Source: Gemmatimonadota bacterium (GTDB taxonomy: Bacteria; Latescibacterota; UBA2968). Taken from it: a DNA stretch of 34,181 nt. Under the pieces are notes generated by a model. The model was not told the origin of the DNA. It was given only the letters and a program-made list of their open reading frames with translations, and searched no databases. Each line of letters begins with the position of its first letter. Position 1 is the stretch's first letter. The DNA lies in contig PBWH01000026.1 of NCBI GenBank assembly GCA_002727195.1, forward strand, positions 32,337-66,517. Direction: 5' to 3'. A program made the translations under genes and the position numbers. Positions 1-8,089 of the stretch are shown here, piece after piece.

Positions 1-282
1 TAGTCTATCCGCTGCGCCGGGCGCCTGGTAGGTTTCCCACCAGCTGCAGTCGACATCGGCGAACATGTCCAGCCGATCGGGGAAGCGTTTCACACACCCG
101 GCACCGTAGTCGTTGTTATCCGGGTTGTGGTCGATTCGCGCGCAGACGAGGACGGCGCGATCGACACCGTTCTGGTCCATTTCGAACAGGAGCTGCTCGA
201 CCTGACCACGACTGCGGTCGTCAGGTACGGGCGGGTCATATGGCCAGCGTGGCCAGGCGTGGCAATGGGAGTCTACAACCAT
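1..282 (-). CDS. Amidohydrolase family protein, N-terminal part (truncated by window edge)
   Basis: The minus-strand frame is open from an ATG at 282 to the window edge (94 codons, no stop). It begins MVVDSHCHAW, the HxH metal-binding motif that opens the TIM-barrel amidohydrolase (amidohydrolase 2) family, and continues with a helix (GQVEQLLFEMDQNGVDRAVL) that in this family precedes the second strand. Family members are metal-dependent hydrolases or decarboxylases. The substrate cannot be told from this fragment. A GGAG ribosome-binding site lies 5 nt before the ATG, which supports the start. A small hairpin (GTGGCC, 6-nt loop, GGCCAC at 298-315) lies just upstream. Its orientation matches the aminotransferase upstream, but a terminator separates the two, so it is probably its own transcription unit. 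Confidence 0.75.
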   Translation of the reverse strand, partial: MVVDSHCHAWPRWPYDPPVPDDRSRGQVEQLLFEMDQNGVDRAVLVCARIDHNPDNNDYGAGCVKRFPDRLDMFADVDCSWWETYQAPGAADRL

Positions 283-361
283 GGTTTCTCCGTAATCGTG
301 GCCATCCCTGGCCACGTTCCTTTCTAATGTGCGAAGTGTTCAAGGGCATATGGGGTTGCGC

Positions 362-404
362 AAAAAAAGAAAAGGGCAGGAAAATCTCGAGGATCGCCCT
401 GCCC
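362..404 (-). terminator. Rho-independent terminator of the aminotransferase gene
   Basis: Read on the minus strand, a 7-bp stem (GGGCAGG at 374-380 pairs with CCTGCCC at 398-404) is followed by a T-rich tract (TTTTCTTTTTTT, complement of 362-373). It lies about 25 nt past the aminotransferase stop codon, so it most likely ends that transcript before the amidohydrolase gene. Confidence 0.8.
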
Positions 405-429
405 AATCAAGCTTCGCTATCCGTTCGGA

Positions 430-1629
430 TCAAGCGTTCAGCACGGTGGCAATACTGTCACACAGATAGTCGATGTTCTCGTCGCGAATTCCGGCCACGT
501 TGATCCGCCCGCCGGTCTTCACGACATAGATCGAATACTCCTCTCGGAGTTTGTCCACTTGTTCAGGCGTCAAGCCAGAGAAGGAGAACATGCCGCGCTG
601 CCTGGCGATGAACGAGAAGTCCCTTTTGACGCCCTTGGTCTTGAGAGCATCCACGAGCTTCCGACGCACGCCGTTGATCCGATCACGCATCTCCTTGACC
701 TCGGCATCCCATCCGGCTCTCAGTTCGAGATCGTTCAGCACGGTCGCGACAATCGATGACCCGTGTGCCGGGGGGTTGGAGTAGTTCGTCCGAATCATGA
801 TCAAGACGTGGCTCTTTGCCACCGCAGCCGCATCCTTGTCCGACGTCACAAGCGTCAGTGCGCCAATCCGTTCGCAATACAGACCGAAGTTCTTAGAGAA
901 CGAATTGGCCACGAACATCTCGCATCCGGTCGCCGCAAGTGTGTGTAGCCCCTTCCCGTCAGCGTCCAGGCCATCTCCCAGACCCTGATATGCAAAGTCG
1001 ACCAGCGGAATGAACTTACGACTCTGAACGACGTCCGCAATCTCCTCCCACTGTTCGGGAGTCGGGTCCATTCCGGTCGGATTGTGGCAACAGCCGTGCA
1101 GAAGGACGACGTCGCCCTCTGGAACCTGGTTGAGTGCCTCGATCAACGCTCCGAAATCGAGCACATTCGCTTCGGAATCGTAGTATGGGTAAGTCTTGAT
1201 TGGGACACCGGCCGCGTCGAAGACCTTTGGGTGGTTCGCCCAGGTCGGGTCGCTCAGCCAGAGAGTGGCATCCGGAAAGAGTTTGGATATGAAATCACCC
1301 GCGACCCGTAATGCACCCGTACCGCCGGGCGTCTGCACGGTCACCGTTCTTTCGGACAAAAGAATCTCGTGATCGGCTCCGAACAGCAATTGTTGAACGG
1401 CGGCACCATAGCCCGGATCACCATCGATCGTCAAGTAGTTCTTGGTGTCCTCGACCTGAAGAATGCGCTCTTCAGCCGTCTTGACCGACTTGAACACCGG
1501 CGTGTTGCCATCGTCGTCTTTGTAGACACCCACACCCAGGTTGATCTTGTTCGGATTGGGGTCCGCGTTGAAGGCAGTGGTAAGACCGAGAATCGGATCT
1601 GGCGGGGCCTGCTCAAGGGTTTCGAACAT
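430..1629 (-). CDS. aspC: Aspartate/aromatic aminotransferase (class I PLP enzyme)
   Basis: This is a full-length 399-residue protein closely resembling enterobacterial AspC/TyrB from end to end, starting MFETLEQAPPDPILGL. It transfers the amino group between aspartate (or an aromatic amino acid) and 2-oxoglutarate in the cytoplasm. Visible fold-type I residues include the PLP-binding lysine K246 in NSFSKNFGLY, at the same number as in E. coli AspC; N183 in CHNPTG; D211 and Y214 in DFAYQG; and the carboxylate-binding arginine R375 in GGRINVAG. The phosphate-binding TPGGTGALR segment lies near residue 100. The start matches the family length, though the ribosome-binding site is weak. A clear terminator follows. 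Whether aspartate or aromatic substrates are preferred cannot be told from sequence alone. Confidence 0.95.
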   Translation of the reverse strand: MFETLEQAPPDPILGLTTAFNADPNPNKINLGVGVYKDDDGNTPVFKSVKTAEERILQVEDTKNYLTIDGDPGYGAAVQQLLFGADHEILLSERTVTVQTPGGTGALRVAGDFISKLFPDATLWLSDPTWANHPKVFDAAGVPIKTYPYYDSEANVLDFGALIEALNQVPEGDVVLLHGCCHNPTGMDPTPEQWEEIADVVQSRKFIPLVDFAYQGLGDGLDADGKGLHTLAATGCEMFVANSFSKNFGLYCERIGALTLVTSDKDAAAVAKSHVLIMIRTNYSNPPAHGSSIVATVLNDLELRAGWDAEVKEMRDRINGVRRKLVDALKTKGVKRDFSFIARQRGMFSFSGLTPEQVDKLREEYSIYVVKTGGRINVAGIRDENIDYLCDSIATVLNA

Positions 1630-1782
1630 CGTGGAACGTCCCGTGAAATGCGGTGAACGGTTCGGTTTTGCTTTATGGCGGGAAGATATAGGTGGGCGAT
1701 TTTGCGAGCAAGAAAGAAGGACGGAAAGCGGACCGAGGGAGGCTTCAGCGATCTCGGCGGGTTGACGGCATGGTCTGGTGGA

Positions 1783-2165
1783 TTACCTGACGCAGGCCTC
1801 TATGAAGGGCAGCAGGCTGCACTTGTGGTCGGGGCGAAGGAGGTTATCAAGAAGCTCGACAGCGTTCGATTCCCCTCCTTCTCTCCGCGCGACATGCCTG
1901 CGTAAGCTCGGTAGATTTCGTCAGACGGGTAGATCAGCGCGAGAAGACTGATCACCTGACGCAAATTGGCCTCCTGCGCTTCCGCGTCATCCGGTACACC
2001 ACCGGCGACCTCGGCCATCAGGGCTCGCTCGACGGTCTCCGCATCGATTTCGTAATCCGGATAATCCGTATGCGGCCAGCACTGCGGTTCGCTCGGTATC
2101 CCAGATCGATCCCCACGCATTCGGGACCGTCTAGCGCTGAGCCAGGTCCTATCATCTGTGAACAA
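1783..2165 (-). pseudogene. Decayed C-terminal remnant, probably of a HEAT-repeat/nucleotide-translocase-type protein
   Basis: The minus strand codes for a coherent helical segment (EIDAETVERALMAEVAGGV, then LRQVISLLALIYPSDEIYRA). The reading then moves to another frame near 1870 and continues as NAVELLDNLLRPDHKCSLLP up to a TAA at 1785-1783. That two-part pattern (a helix ending in LLALIYP, then an ALELLDNLL-type helix) is what I recall from the HEAT-like C-terminal region of Npt1/ATP-ADP-translocase-type membrane proteins. The family assignment is from memory and tentative. The frame change is directly visible. No start, ribosome-binding site or upstream transmembrane domain remains, so I read it as a gene relic. 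Confidence 0.45.
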
Positions 2166-2516
2166 CAGGAGACACCACCCCCTTCTGAGATCGAGAGGGC
2201 GACTAGCCTGGGTGTGTTGTTCATGAGGTTCTCGTGAAGACGTTTGCGCACTGACGGCATGATAGTGTGCGATGGCTCATGATGCGAAATGGAACATTGT
2301 AGCGAGCGATAGTAATCAGATACACCCTGCTGTTTGCATTCCATCTCTTCTTCTACAGATCCTTGCCAACAACGTGCCAAAGCCCCGGGAACGCCACAAG
2401 GCTCTTATATTACAAAATCTCAAGAGCGCGCACGTAACATCGGAGTTCGGGCGCGTTATCCATTGAGATACAGAAAGAAGCTGCTCCTTGTATAATCCGA
2501 TACACATACACGAAAC
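2166..2516. other. Intergenic stretch with no gene I can support
   Basis: This stretch lies between the relic and the terminator of the TonB-dependent receptor gene. Open frames here are short, lack ribosome-binding sites and resemble no family I know. The base composition is more AT-rich than the flanking genes, consistent with non-coding or strongly decayed DNA. Confidence 0.5.
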
Positions 2517-2546
2517 AGGGGCCTACCCGCTAAGGGATGCGCCCCT
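2517..2546 (-). terminator. Possible terminator after the TonB-dependent receptor gene
   Basis: A 6-bp stem (AGGGGC at 2517-2522 with GCCCCT at 2541-2546) lies 27 nt past the receptor stop codon. On the minus strand it is followed only by GTTTCG, so the T-tract is weak. Position is the main support. Confidence 0.45.
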
Positions 2547-2572
2547 TTCTGTAAAATGATGACTAAAGCCGC

Positions 2573-4876
2573 TCAGAACCCGACTTCGACCTCCCCTACG
2601 ACAACAGCCCCAATCTCAGGCCCTGTCACAAACTCGCGATGTTTGTTGTTGAACACGTTGCGTACCGTCACTCGAAAGCCGAGCCCGTTCGATGCACGAT
2701 ATCCAGCCCCCGCGTTGAAGATTGTGTAGGCCGGCACCGTGCCGTTATGACTCCCGCTTCTGAATTCATGCTCGCTCACGTGTTTCACCTCGACATCCAG
2801 CCGAGTCCATGTGGTTACTAGGTCTGTCGCCGTCAAACCAAAGTTCAGGATAGCTTCGGGTGAGTTGAACGGTTGGCTGAGCCCATTCCCATTCTCAAGC
2901 TCTCCAGCGTCAATCGCGGACAGGTTTCCGCGCAGCGTTACACGCTCCGTAGCCAGGAACTGGAAGCCCAACTCGATCCCGAACACGTCCTGCCCGCCAA
3001 AGTTCGTGAAACTGATCGTCTCCTCCTGCAGCGGCATCCCCCCAGGTCCGATCACACTGATCCCGTTCTGGATATCGCTTACAGGGATCGTGTCGCTGAT
3101 AAAGTTCTTGTAACGGCTCCAGTGTCCAGTGATGTCGATGAACGCCCGTTCGCCCACCGTTCCCTTCAAGCCAAACTCGAATGTGTCATTTTCATCGGGC
3201 TTCAATGCCGGGAGCCCGTTTGCGAATCTATCCGGAAGCGGCGCGCCGAACAGCGATGCGAACCTGAACCCCTCCGTATTCCCCCGGATGGTCACACCTT
3301 GCTGCACGGGAAGCAACACCTTCTGCTGCGTCAGCGTCGGGCTCTTGAAGGCCCGGTTGTAGGTGACACGAAGCGCCAGATCTGCTGTCGGCTTCACGAT
3401 GAGAGCTGCTTTCGGGCTGAACTGCCGATCGAACAGCTCGTGATCGTCGAGTCGCCCCGAGACCGCCAGCTTTACCTGGTAGGTCACGTCTGCCTCGGCC
3501 TGGACGTATCCGCCAAACAACGTCGCCGAAGCCTCTCCCCCTTCGAGCACGGACCCGGTTGACGTATCAGACCGATAGTTACTCCCTACGCTCACCCGGA
3601 GTCGAGACGTCAATGGATGGGTGTATCTCCCCTCGACTTCCCAGAAGCTCCAGTCCGACGAGTTCCTGGCTTGTTCCTCTGCTTGAGCCCGCGGTAGGCC
3701 GGACAGCTCATATAGGGCTCGAGTGTCGAGTGCAAAGGAGTCTCCCGAGTCATCGCCGACGTGGTAAACGTTGACGTAGAACCGATCGTCCTGGTAAGTC
3801 AGCTGCTGGTGATGGTGGATGTATCCCTTAGTCTGCGAACGGCCGACAGGATTGATGAAGAACTGGTCGACCCGGGTCGCGCCCGCAGCCAGCCGGAGTT
3901 CGGCATCCTCCCTTGGATAGTAGTGAAGGCTCGCGCCACCAGTGGCCGTTTCGGACGTGAAGTCCGGATCATCCGTCACCGAGAACAGACTGTCCGGCGT
4001 GTAGTAGGTCGCCACCTCCTCCCAGCTGTTGCCGCGGGCGTAGTCACCCGAGATCTTCCATCCCCATGGACCAGAAGTACCCGCGTGGCGTGCCCGCCCT
4101 CGGAAGATGCTGCGATTCCCGACAGAAAGCCCGACGGTCGACCCGGACGACACACGCGGATCACGCGATCGCAGAGACACAACCCCTGCCACCGCATCAG
4201 GTCCATAGAGGGCTGACCCCGGCCCGACAATCACTTCAGCCTCCTGAAGATCGTCTCTCGGCATCACAGGGTTGAGGAGCGGATTCCCTGCCCCCGTTCG
4301 CGTCACGCGACCGTCCGAAAGCAGCAGAACACGCCTGTTGAACGCCGAGTTATACCCTCGGGCATTGTAACGCTCGTCGAATAGCCCGACCTGCTGGTAA
4401 TCGATCCCCTTCACGCCCTGCAGATGGCTGATATAGCTGAAGCCTGCCGCGTTGTTCCTGATCTCTTCGGCGGTCACCTTGGAGATCGTCGCCGAAGCGT
4501 CTAAAAGGCGCTCACGGTGCCGACTGGCAGAGACCACGAGTTCGTCACCGACGAGATCGGCCATTCTCAACTCGACGTCGACATAGGCCTTTGCATCAGC
4601 TGAAACCGTCACGGTCGACGTGGAGGTCTTGTAGCCGATGAAGGTAACCGTCAGCGTGTAGACGCCATCAGCCGGGGTCTCAATGGCGAAATGCCCGCCA
4701 TCATTCGTAGCGGCTCCCCCCACTCTCCTGTCAACCTGCACGACCTCGACATTGGCCCCGTAGATTGGTTCACCCGTCGTGAAGTCGACGATTCGTCCTT
4801 TGATCTTGCCACCCTCTGCAAACACAGTCGAGCTGAGGACAACCACACTGAACAGCACAGACCGCAAACGATGCAT
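2573..4876 (-). CDS. TonB-dependent outer-membrane receptor with N-terminal carboxypeptidase-regulatory-like domain
   Basis: This 767-residue outer-membrane transporter is expected to take up a large substrate using TonB-ExbBD energy. A signal peptide covers residues 1-20 (cleavage after TVFA). An Ig-like CarboxypepD_reg domain follows at about 24-107 (IKGRIVDFTTGEPIYGANV ... FIGYKT). The plug domain is at about 110-225, with the typical GPGSALYGPDAVAGVV segment near 220. The rest is a 22-strand-type barrel ending in the terminal aromatic GEVEVGF. The ATG at 4876 was chosen because GGAGGAG lies 7 nt upstream; a TTG one codon earlier is less likely. No SusD partner or substrate enzyme is adjacent, so the ligand is unknown. 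A degenerate regulator lies directly upstream (4980-5549), perhaps once its controller. Confidence 0.93.
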   Translation of the reverse strand: MHRLRSVLFSVVVLSSTVFAEGGKIKGRIVDFTTGEPIYGANVEVVQVDRRVGGAATNDGGHFAIETPADGVYTLTVTFIGYKTSTSTVTVSADAKAYVDVELRMADLVGDELVVSASRHRERLLDASATISKVTAEEIRNNAAGFSYISHLQGVKGIDYQQVGLFDERYNARGYNSAFNRRVLLLSDGRVTRTGAGNPLLNPVMPRDDLQEAEVIVGPGSALYGPDAVAGVVSLRSRDPRVSSGSTVGLSVGNRSIFRGRARHAGTSGPWGWKISGDYARGNSWEEVATYYTPDSLFSVTDDPDFTSETATGGASLHYYPREDAELRLAAGATRVDQFFINPVGRSQTKGYIHHHQQLTYQDDRFYVNVYHVGDDSGDSFALDTRALYELSGLPRAQAEEQARNSSDWSFWEVEGRYTHPLTSRLRVSVGSNYRSDTSTGSVLEGGEASATLFGGYVQAEADVTYQVKLAVSGRLDDHELFDRQFSPKAALIVKPTADLALRVTYNRAFKSPTLTQQKVLLPVQQGVTIRGNTEGFRFASLFGAPLPDRFANGLPALKPDENDTFEFGLKGTVGERAFIDITGHWSRYKNFISDTIPVSDIQNGISVIGPGGMPLQEETISFTNFGGQDVFGIELGFQFLATERVTLRGNLSAIDAGELENGNGLSQPFNSPEAILNFGLTATDLVTTWTRLDVEVKHVSEHEFRSGSHNGTVPAYTIFNAGAGYRASNGLGFRVTVRNVFNNKHREFVTGPEIGAVVVGEVEVGF

Positions 4877-4979
4877 CAACAGACTCCTCCAGGATTCAGG
4901 AATACGAAAAAAGGCTCGCCGGTCTTCACGACGCGCCTCGAAAAATATCTAAATGATGACTCCCCGTCTAGACTTCAGC

Positions 4980-5549
4980 CTAATCCGAAGCCACCTTTTT
5001 GCTTAGGATGTCTTCTACTCTGACCATCAGTATCGGCAGGTTCTGATGATGCGTCTTCAGGGTCGTCAGCGCCTCCGTGCCGCTGATCTCCGGCATCTGG
5101 ATTTCCATCAGAACTAGATCGGACTCTTGGTCAGCTAGGGCGGCATAGCAGGCTCGTGCACAGTCAACGACCTGCACATCATAGCCTGCCGCATCGAGCC
5201 GGTCGCCCAACACTCCGGCGATACCATCGAGCGTGTTGTCCACATACCCATTAATGGCCGTCATCGGCGTTCAGAGCTCGTCCGACACGTTCGAGAAGAA
5301 GTCCGTTTTCATCTGGTCGACGACCAGCAGCCGCTCGTTCGCTTCTTCCAGCGCTCGATCACACAAAATGATCCGCCTCGTTTGCCAGAGGATGATCCCG
5401 AAGAGGACAATCGTCGTAATCAGCAGCCAGGGGCTCTTCCAGAGGGGAGTCTGGATGATAAACGTGTGAGACAGGTAGACTGCATCGAGATTCAAGTCAC
5501 CATCACGAACGGCTTCGGACGGTCCAGCCGCATTCGTTCGGATACGGCC
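4980..5549 (-). pseudogene. Broken hybrid two-component histidine kinase (Y_Y_Y/TM/HisKA/receiver remnant)
   Basis: One minus-strand reading frame runs from about 5549 to 4980, interrupted by a single TGA at 5273-5271. In order it shows the end of a Y_Y_Y-like sensor domain, one membrane segment (PWLLITTIVLFGIILW), a coiled linker, the HisKA H-box and a receiver domain. The H-box reads FFSNVSDEL-stop-TPMTAINGY. Family consensus is SHELRTP, so the phospho-accepting His is Asp and the Arg codon has become TGA (CGA to TGA would do it). The rest of HisKA and the whole ATPase domain are deleted. The receiver lacks its N-terminal acidic pair and has Glu at the phospho-Asp position (LVLMEIQMPEISG). 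It cannot work as a kinase. It resembles propeller-type hybrid regulators that often sit beside TonB receptor genes. Confidence 0.85.
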
Positions 5550-5629
5550 CTACTGTCGCGGGGCGAGGCAAGGGAAGGAGGTCGGGCACCGGAATGGAAA
5601 TCCGACGCGGTCCGTTCCGTGAATGGAAA

Positions 5630-5657
5630 GGGGGACCGTGGTCTTCCACGATCCCCC
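5630..5657 (-). terminator. Hairpin terminator after the Gfo/Idh/MocA gene
   Basis: A 12-bp stem with one mismatch (GGGGGACCGTGG at 5630-5641 against CCACGATCCCCC at 5646-5657) closes a 4-nt loop 24 nt past the oxidoreductase stop. On the minus strand it is followed by TTTCC, a short T-run, so termination efficiency is uncertain. Confidence 0.6.
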
Positions 5658-5681
5658 GATGCACTGATGATGATGCCTGTA

Positions 5682-6707
5682 CTAAGGCTTCTTGATCCCT
5701 TCGAGCGTGATGGCCTGCTGCTGGACCTCCACGATCGCCTTGCTGGCCGTATACCCCAGTTCAAAAGGAATCGCGGTTTCGGTGCCGTCTTCCACATCCT
5801 TGGTCAGCCGCTCGAAAAAGGGCGCCTTCTGACCGCGAAGATCGACTACCTCCGTTTCCTTGTCCGAACGCGTCACGATCAACTTCGCCTTGTAGTCCGG
5901 CGCGTCACCGATGTCCAAGTTCTTCCGGTGCTCGATGTAGGCTTCCGTCGTGATCAGCTGCTGCTTGATGTCGCCCCAACTCGGGAGGCCTGCCGGCGTA
6001 AACCAGTCGACGCGAAGGTAGCCGGTCGCCCCCTTGGATCCGCCAAAGCTGGCATCTCCGAAGTCCTGGAATTCGGGCCTCTCGGGATGATACAGGTTGC
6101 CGACCCTGGAGAACTGTGGAATGGGCGTCTGGTCCATCCAGTAGCAGAACTGGGCCATCTGGTGAGACGCAATATCGTTCAGGATGCCTCCATACTGCCG
6201 CCCATTGAACATCCAGTCCGGCCGCGAATCGATTCTCAATGAATGTGGTCCCAGCCCCATGAAGTGCACGGGCTCGCCCAGGTTACCCTTCCGCAACTCC
6301 TCACGCACCCACTCCACTTCCGCACTCAGCACCATCTCGCCGAAAAACGCGAACCACTTCTTCCCCGTCGCTTCGACCGCCGCCTTGATCACCTCCAGGT
6401 CTTTGAGCGTCGTCACACAGGGCTTGTCGACAAAGAAGTGCTTCCCTGCTTCCAGCGCCCGAACGGCAAGCGGCCCTCGATCGGCGTTGATCGAGGCAGA
6501 GGCAATCAGCTCCGAATCGTCCTCCAGCACCTGCGCCTCGCTCTCTGCCACAGTCACATCGGTGAACTTGGTCGTGAATGCCTCGAGCAGATCCGGCTCA
6601 GCCGCGTAAACGTGCTTGATGCTCCAATCGCCCGTTTTGAGAAGGCCTTGGACCTGACCATTTATATGGCCGTGGTTCAATCCGATCACTGAAAAGGTAT
6701 GGCTCAT
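5682..6707 (-). CDS. Gfo/Idh/MocA family oxidoreductase
   Basis: This is a cytoplasmic NAD(P)-dependent sugar or cyclitol dehydrogenase-like protein of 341 residues. The Rossmann domain opens with SVIGLNHGHI, a variant of the GxGxxG motif common in the subgroup that pairs Asn-His with the cofactor. The family EKP motif appears as VDKP at 94-96. A catalytic-type GGILNDIASH motif with D178 and H182 starts the C-terminal alpha/beta domain. The ATG at 6707 was preferred over one 17 codons upstream because GAGGA precedes it and the Rossmann strand then starts at once. It is divergent from a cupin-like gene with a 63-bp shared control region, which suggests joint regulation. Substrate unknown; a role in uncommon sugar catabolism is inference. 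Confidence 0.9.
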   Translation of the reverse strand: MSHTFSVIGLNHGHINGQVQGLLKTGDWSIKHVYAAEPDLLEAFTTKFTDVTVAESEAQVLEDDSELIASASINADRGPLAVRALEAGKHFFVDKPCVTTLKDLEVIKAAVEATGKKWFAFFGEMVLSAEVEWVREELRKGNLGEPVHFMGLGPHSLRIDSRPDWMFNGRQYGGILNDIASHQMAQFCYWMDQTPIPQFSRVGNLYHPERPEFQDFGDASFGGSKGATGYLRVDWFTPAGLPSWGDIKQQLITTEAYIEHRKNLDIGDAPDYKAKLIVTRSDKETEVVDLRGQKAPFFERLTKDVEDGTETAIPFELGYTASKAIVEVQQQAITLEGIKKP

Positions 6708-6770
6708 ACCATCCTCGCCGTTTGATGCTATATTCACTCGACCCGAAGATCGATCCATCGACGCTCAATA

Positions 6771-7688
6771 ATGGAACACGCGGGACATTCAATGTCAACA
6801 TCCACCAGTGAGATCCCAGTTGGTCATGTGACAGATGCCGCCTCGATTCGTGCACTCGAAACCGCCTACCGGGAGATCCACGGCCCAGAGGTCTCCGTCA
6901 CGGCAGGGACGTGGTCGAACGAGGCGATTCAGCCACCGCCTTCAGGCAAGACCGCGTATCGCTTTGTGGTCTCGTCGGAGAAGGCGCACCTAAGTTTGGA
7001 ACCAGGGGACAGGGTACGTGGAGGTATTGGGGCGGCTTACGAGGACGTGGATCCGCATCCCGCACGGATCTCTCCCGGAGCCGAGGAAGTCTGGGCGGGT
7101 GACGCACTCATTTCGAACGAGAAACTGGGCTCCCTCGACCTGTCAGGATCGGGCGTCTACTTCGAAGTGATAACCGTGTCGACAGACTATCCAGCTCCCA
7201 AGCTCTCCTTGCTCAGAAATCTGTCAGACCACCCGGGCGGATGCGCTCCATATTATGAGGCGTTTCGGCGGGAGACAATTCCGCCCGCCCCCACTACTTC
7301 AGGAGACCCGGTAGGTTCGAATCGCGTGAACGAGCATACGCTGGACATGCGAATCGATCGGCAACCGCCCCCGACCCGGCATCACCACGGTACCGTGACC
7401 GGCGCGGATGGCCGCGTTTACAACCACACGGAGACAGCTGTCGTTCTGCCCCGCTCCGTTTATGGTCGCCCACACGTTGGCAATGGCGGTGCTGGCCACG
7501 CGGTCATATACAGGGATCCGCTGAACAAGGGTTCGGGCGATTCGTTTACCGTGCCGCTGACCCCGGGATCGATCGTCGTTACGCCGTCGACGACGGAGCG
7601 GCTCTACGGTCACTGTTTCGAGAACGCTTTTGCCATGCTCGTGGCGATTCCCGGTTTTGTGGTGCCGTATGAACTGATCCAGGAGTAG
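6771..7688 (+). CDS. Uncharacterised cupin-like protein
   Basis: This is a protein of about 305 residues with no signal peptide. I do not recognise a named family. The second half looks like a beta-barrel cupin-type domain: a His cluster (TRHHHGTVTG) followed by NHTETAVVLP, RPHVGNGGAGHAVIY and a final VPLTPGSIVVTPSTT strand pair typical of double-stranded beta-helix proteins. The His cluster could bind a metal. The ATG at 6771 has no clear ribosome-binding site, while an in-frame ATG at 6792 has GGGA 7 nt upstream, so the true start may be seven codons later. Divergence from the Gfo/Idh/MocA gene suggests a shared sugar-acid or cyclitol pathway, which is inference only. Confidence 0.7.
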   Translation: MEHAGHSMSTSTSEIPVGHVTDAASIRALETAYREIHGPEVSVTAGTWSNEAIQPPPSGKTAYRFVVSSEKAHLSLEPGDRVRGGIGAAYEDVDPHPARISPGAEEVWAGDALISNEKLGSLDLSGSGVYFEVITVSTDYPAPKLSLLRNLSDHPGGCAPYYEAFRRETIPPAPTTSGDPVGSNRVNEHTLDMRIDRQPPPTRHHHGTVTGADGRVYNHTETAVVLPRSVYGRPHVGNGGAGHAVIYRDPLNKGSGDSFTVPLTPGSIVVTPSTTERLYGHCFENAFAMLVAIPGFVVPYELIQE

Positions 7689-7717
7689 ATCATCGACAAA
7701 GCCATCGCTACGAGGAA

Positions 7718-7749
7718 CGACCCCGCTGGGGTCGCGTGTTACGACACGC
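7718..7749. repeat. Two adjacent perfect hairpins after the cupin-like gene
   Basis: CGACCCC (7718-7724) pairs with GGGGTCG (7728-7734) over a 3-nt loop. GCGTGT (7734-7739) pairs with ACACGC (7744-7749) over a TACG loop. They start 30 nt past the cupin-like stop and may slow or end transcription, but no T-tract follows. Confidence 0.5.
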
Positions 7750-8089
7750 GGCTGGCCAAACGAGTGCAGCGATTAAGCCTACACCGGGCCAATGCGGCTT
7801 ATCGCGGAAGCCCGAGCAGTGTGCGGTCTGAACGCGAACGAATGACCATCTCGGTTAGTACAATGCGGTGGAAGAGTCGGCAAACCAGCGCCGTGGGGTT
7901 ACAAGAACGCGATCAGTAGGTTCAATGAGGCGCCACAAAATACCCTGCTCCTATCTATTCTTGGGGCAGCCTGCGGCAACCCCAGGCTGTATGATGCAAC
8001 CCCTTTGGGGCTTGTGACCCCTTCTACCCGTCTACGACGGCTCGTGTTGAAGAAGCGGCTGCCGACAAGGTTTCCGGTGTATGCGGTGC
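7750..8089. other. Non-coding stretch with a palindrome-rich, repeat-like block
   Basis: No gene is supportable here. Between 7963 and 8010 there is a dense set of inverted repeats: GGGG (7963-7966) with CCCC (7980-7983), CAGCCT (7967-7972) with AGGCTG (7984-7989), and CCCC-TTT-GGGG at 8000-8010. The layout resembles dispersed intergenic palindromic elements of environmental bacteria, but only one copy is seen in this window. The block abuts the 3' end of the broken isomerase gene. Confidence 0.4.

Noticed and set aside
2100..2160. Minus-strand IGPGSALDGPEC resembles the plug segment GPGSALYGPDA of the TonB receptor at 4.2 kb
   Set aside because: Only about 12 residues (about 70% DNA identity over 40 nt by eye) match, flanking sequence does not, and the frame belongs to a relic of another type; too short to claim a duplicated receptor fragment.
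5271..5273. In-frame TGA as selenocysteine or reassigned codon
   Set aside because: It replaces the Arg of SHELRTP, no selenocysteine-insertion hairpin is apparent, and TGA ends intact genes in this window.
7312..7325. tRNA T-loop-like GGTTCGAATC
   Set aside because: It lies inside an open coding frame, and no acceptor, D or anticodon arms fit around it.
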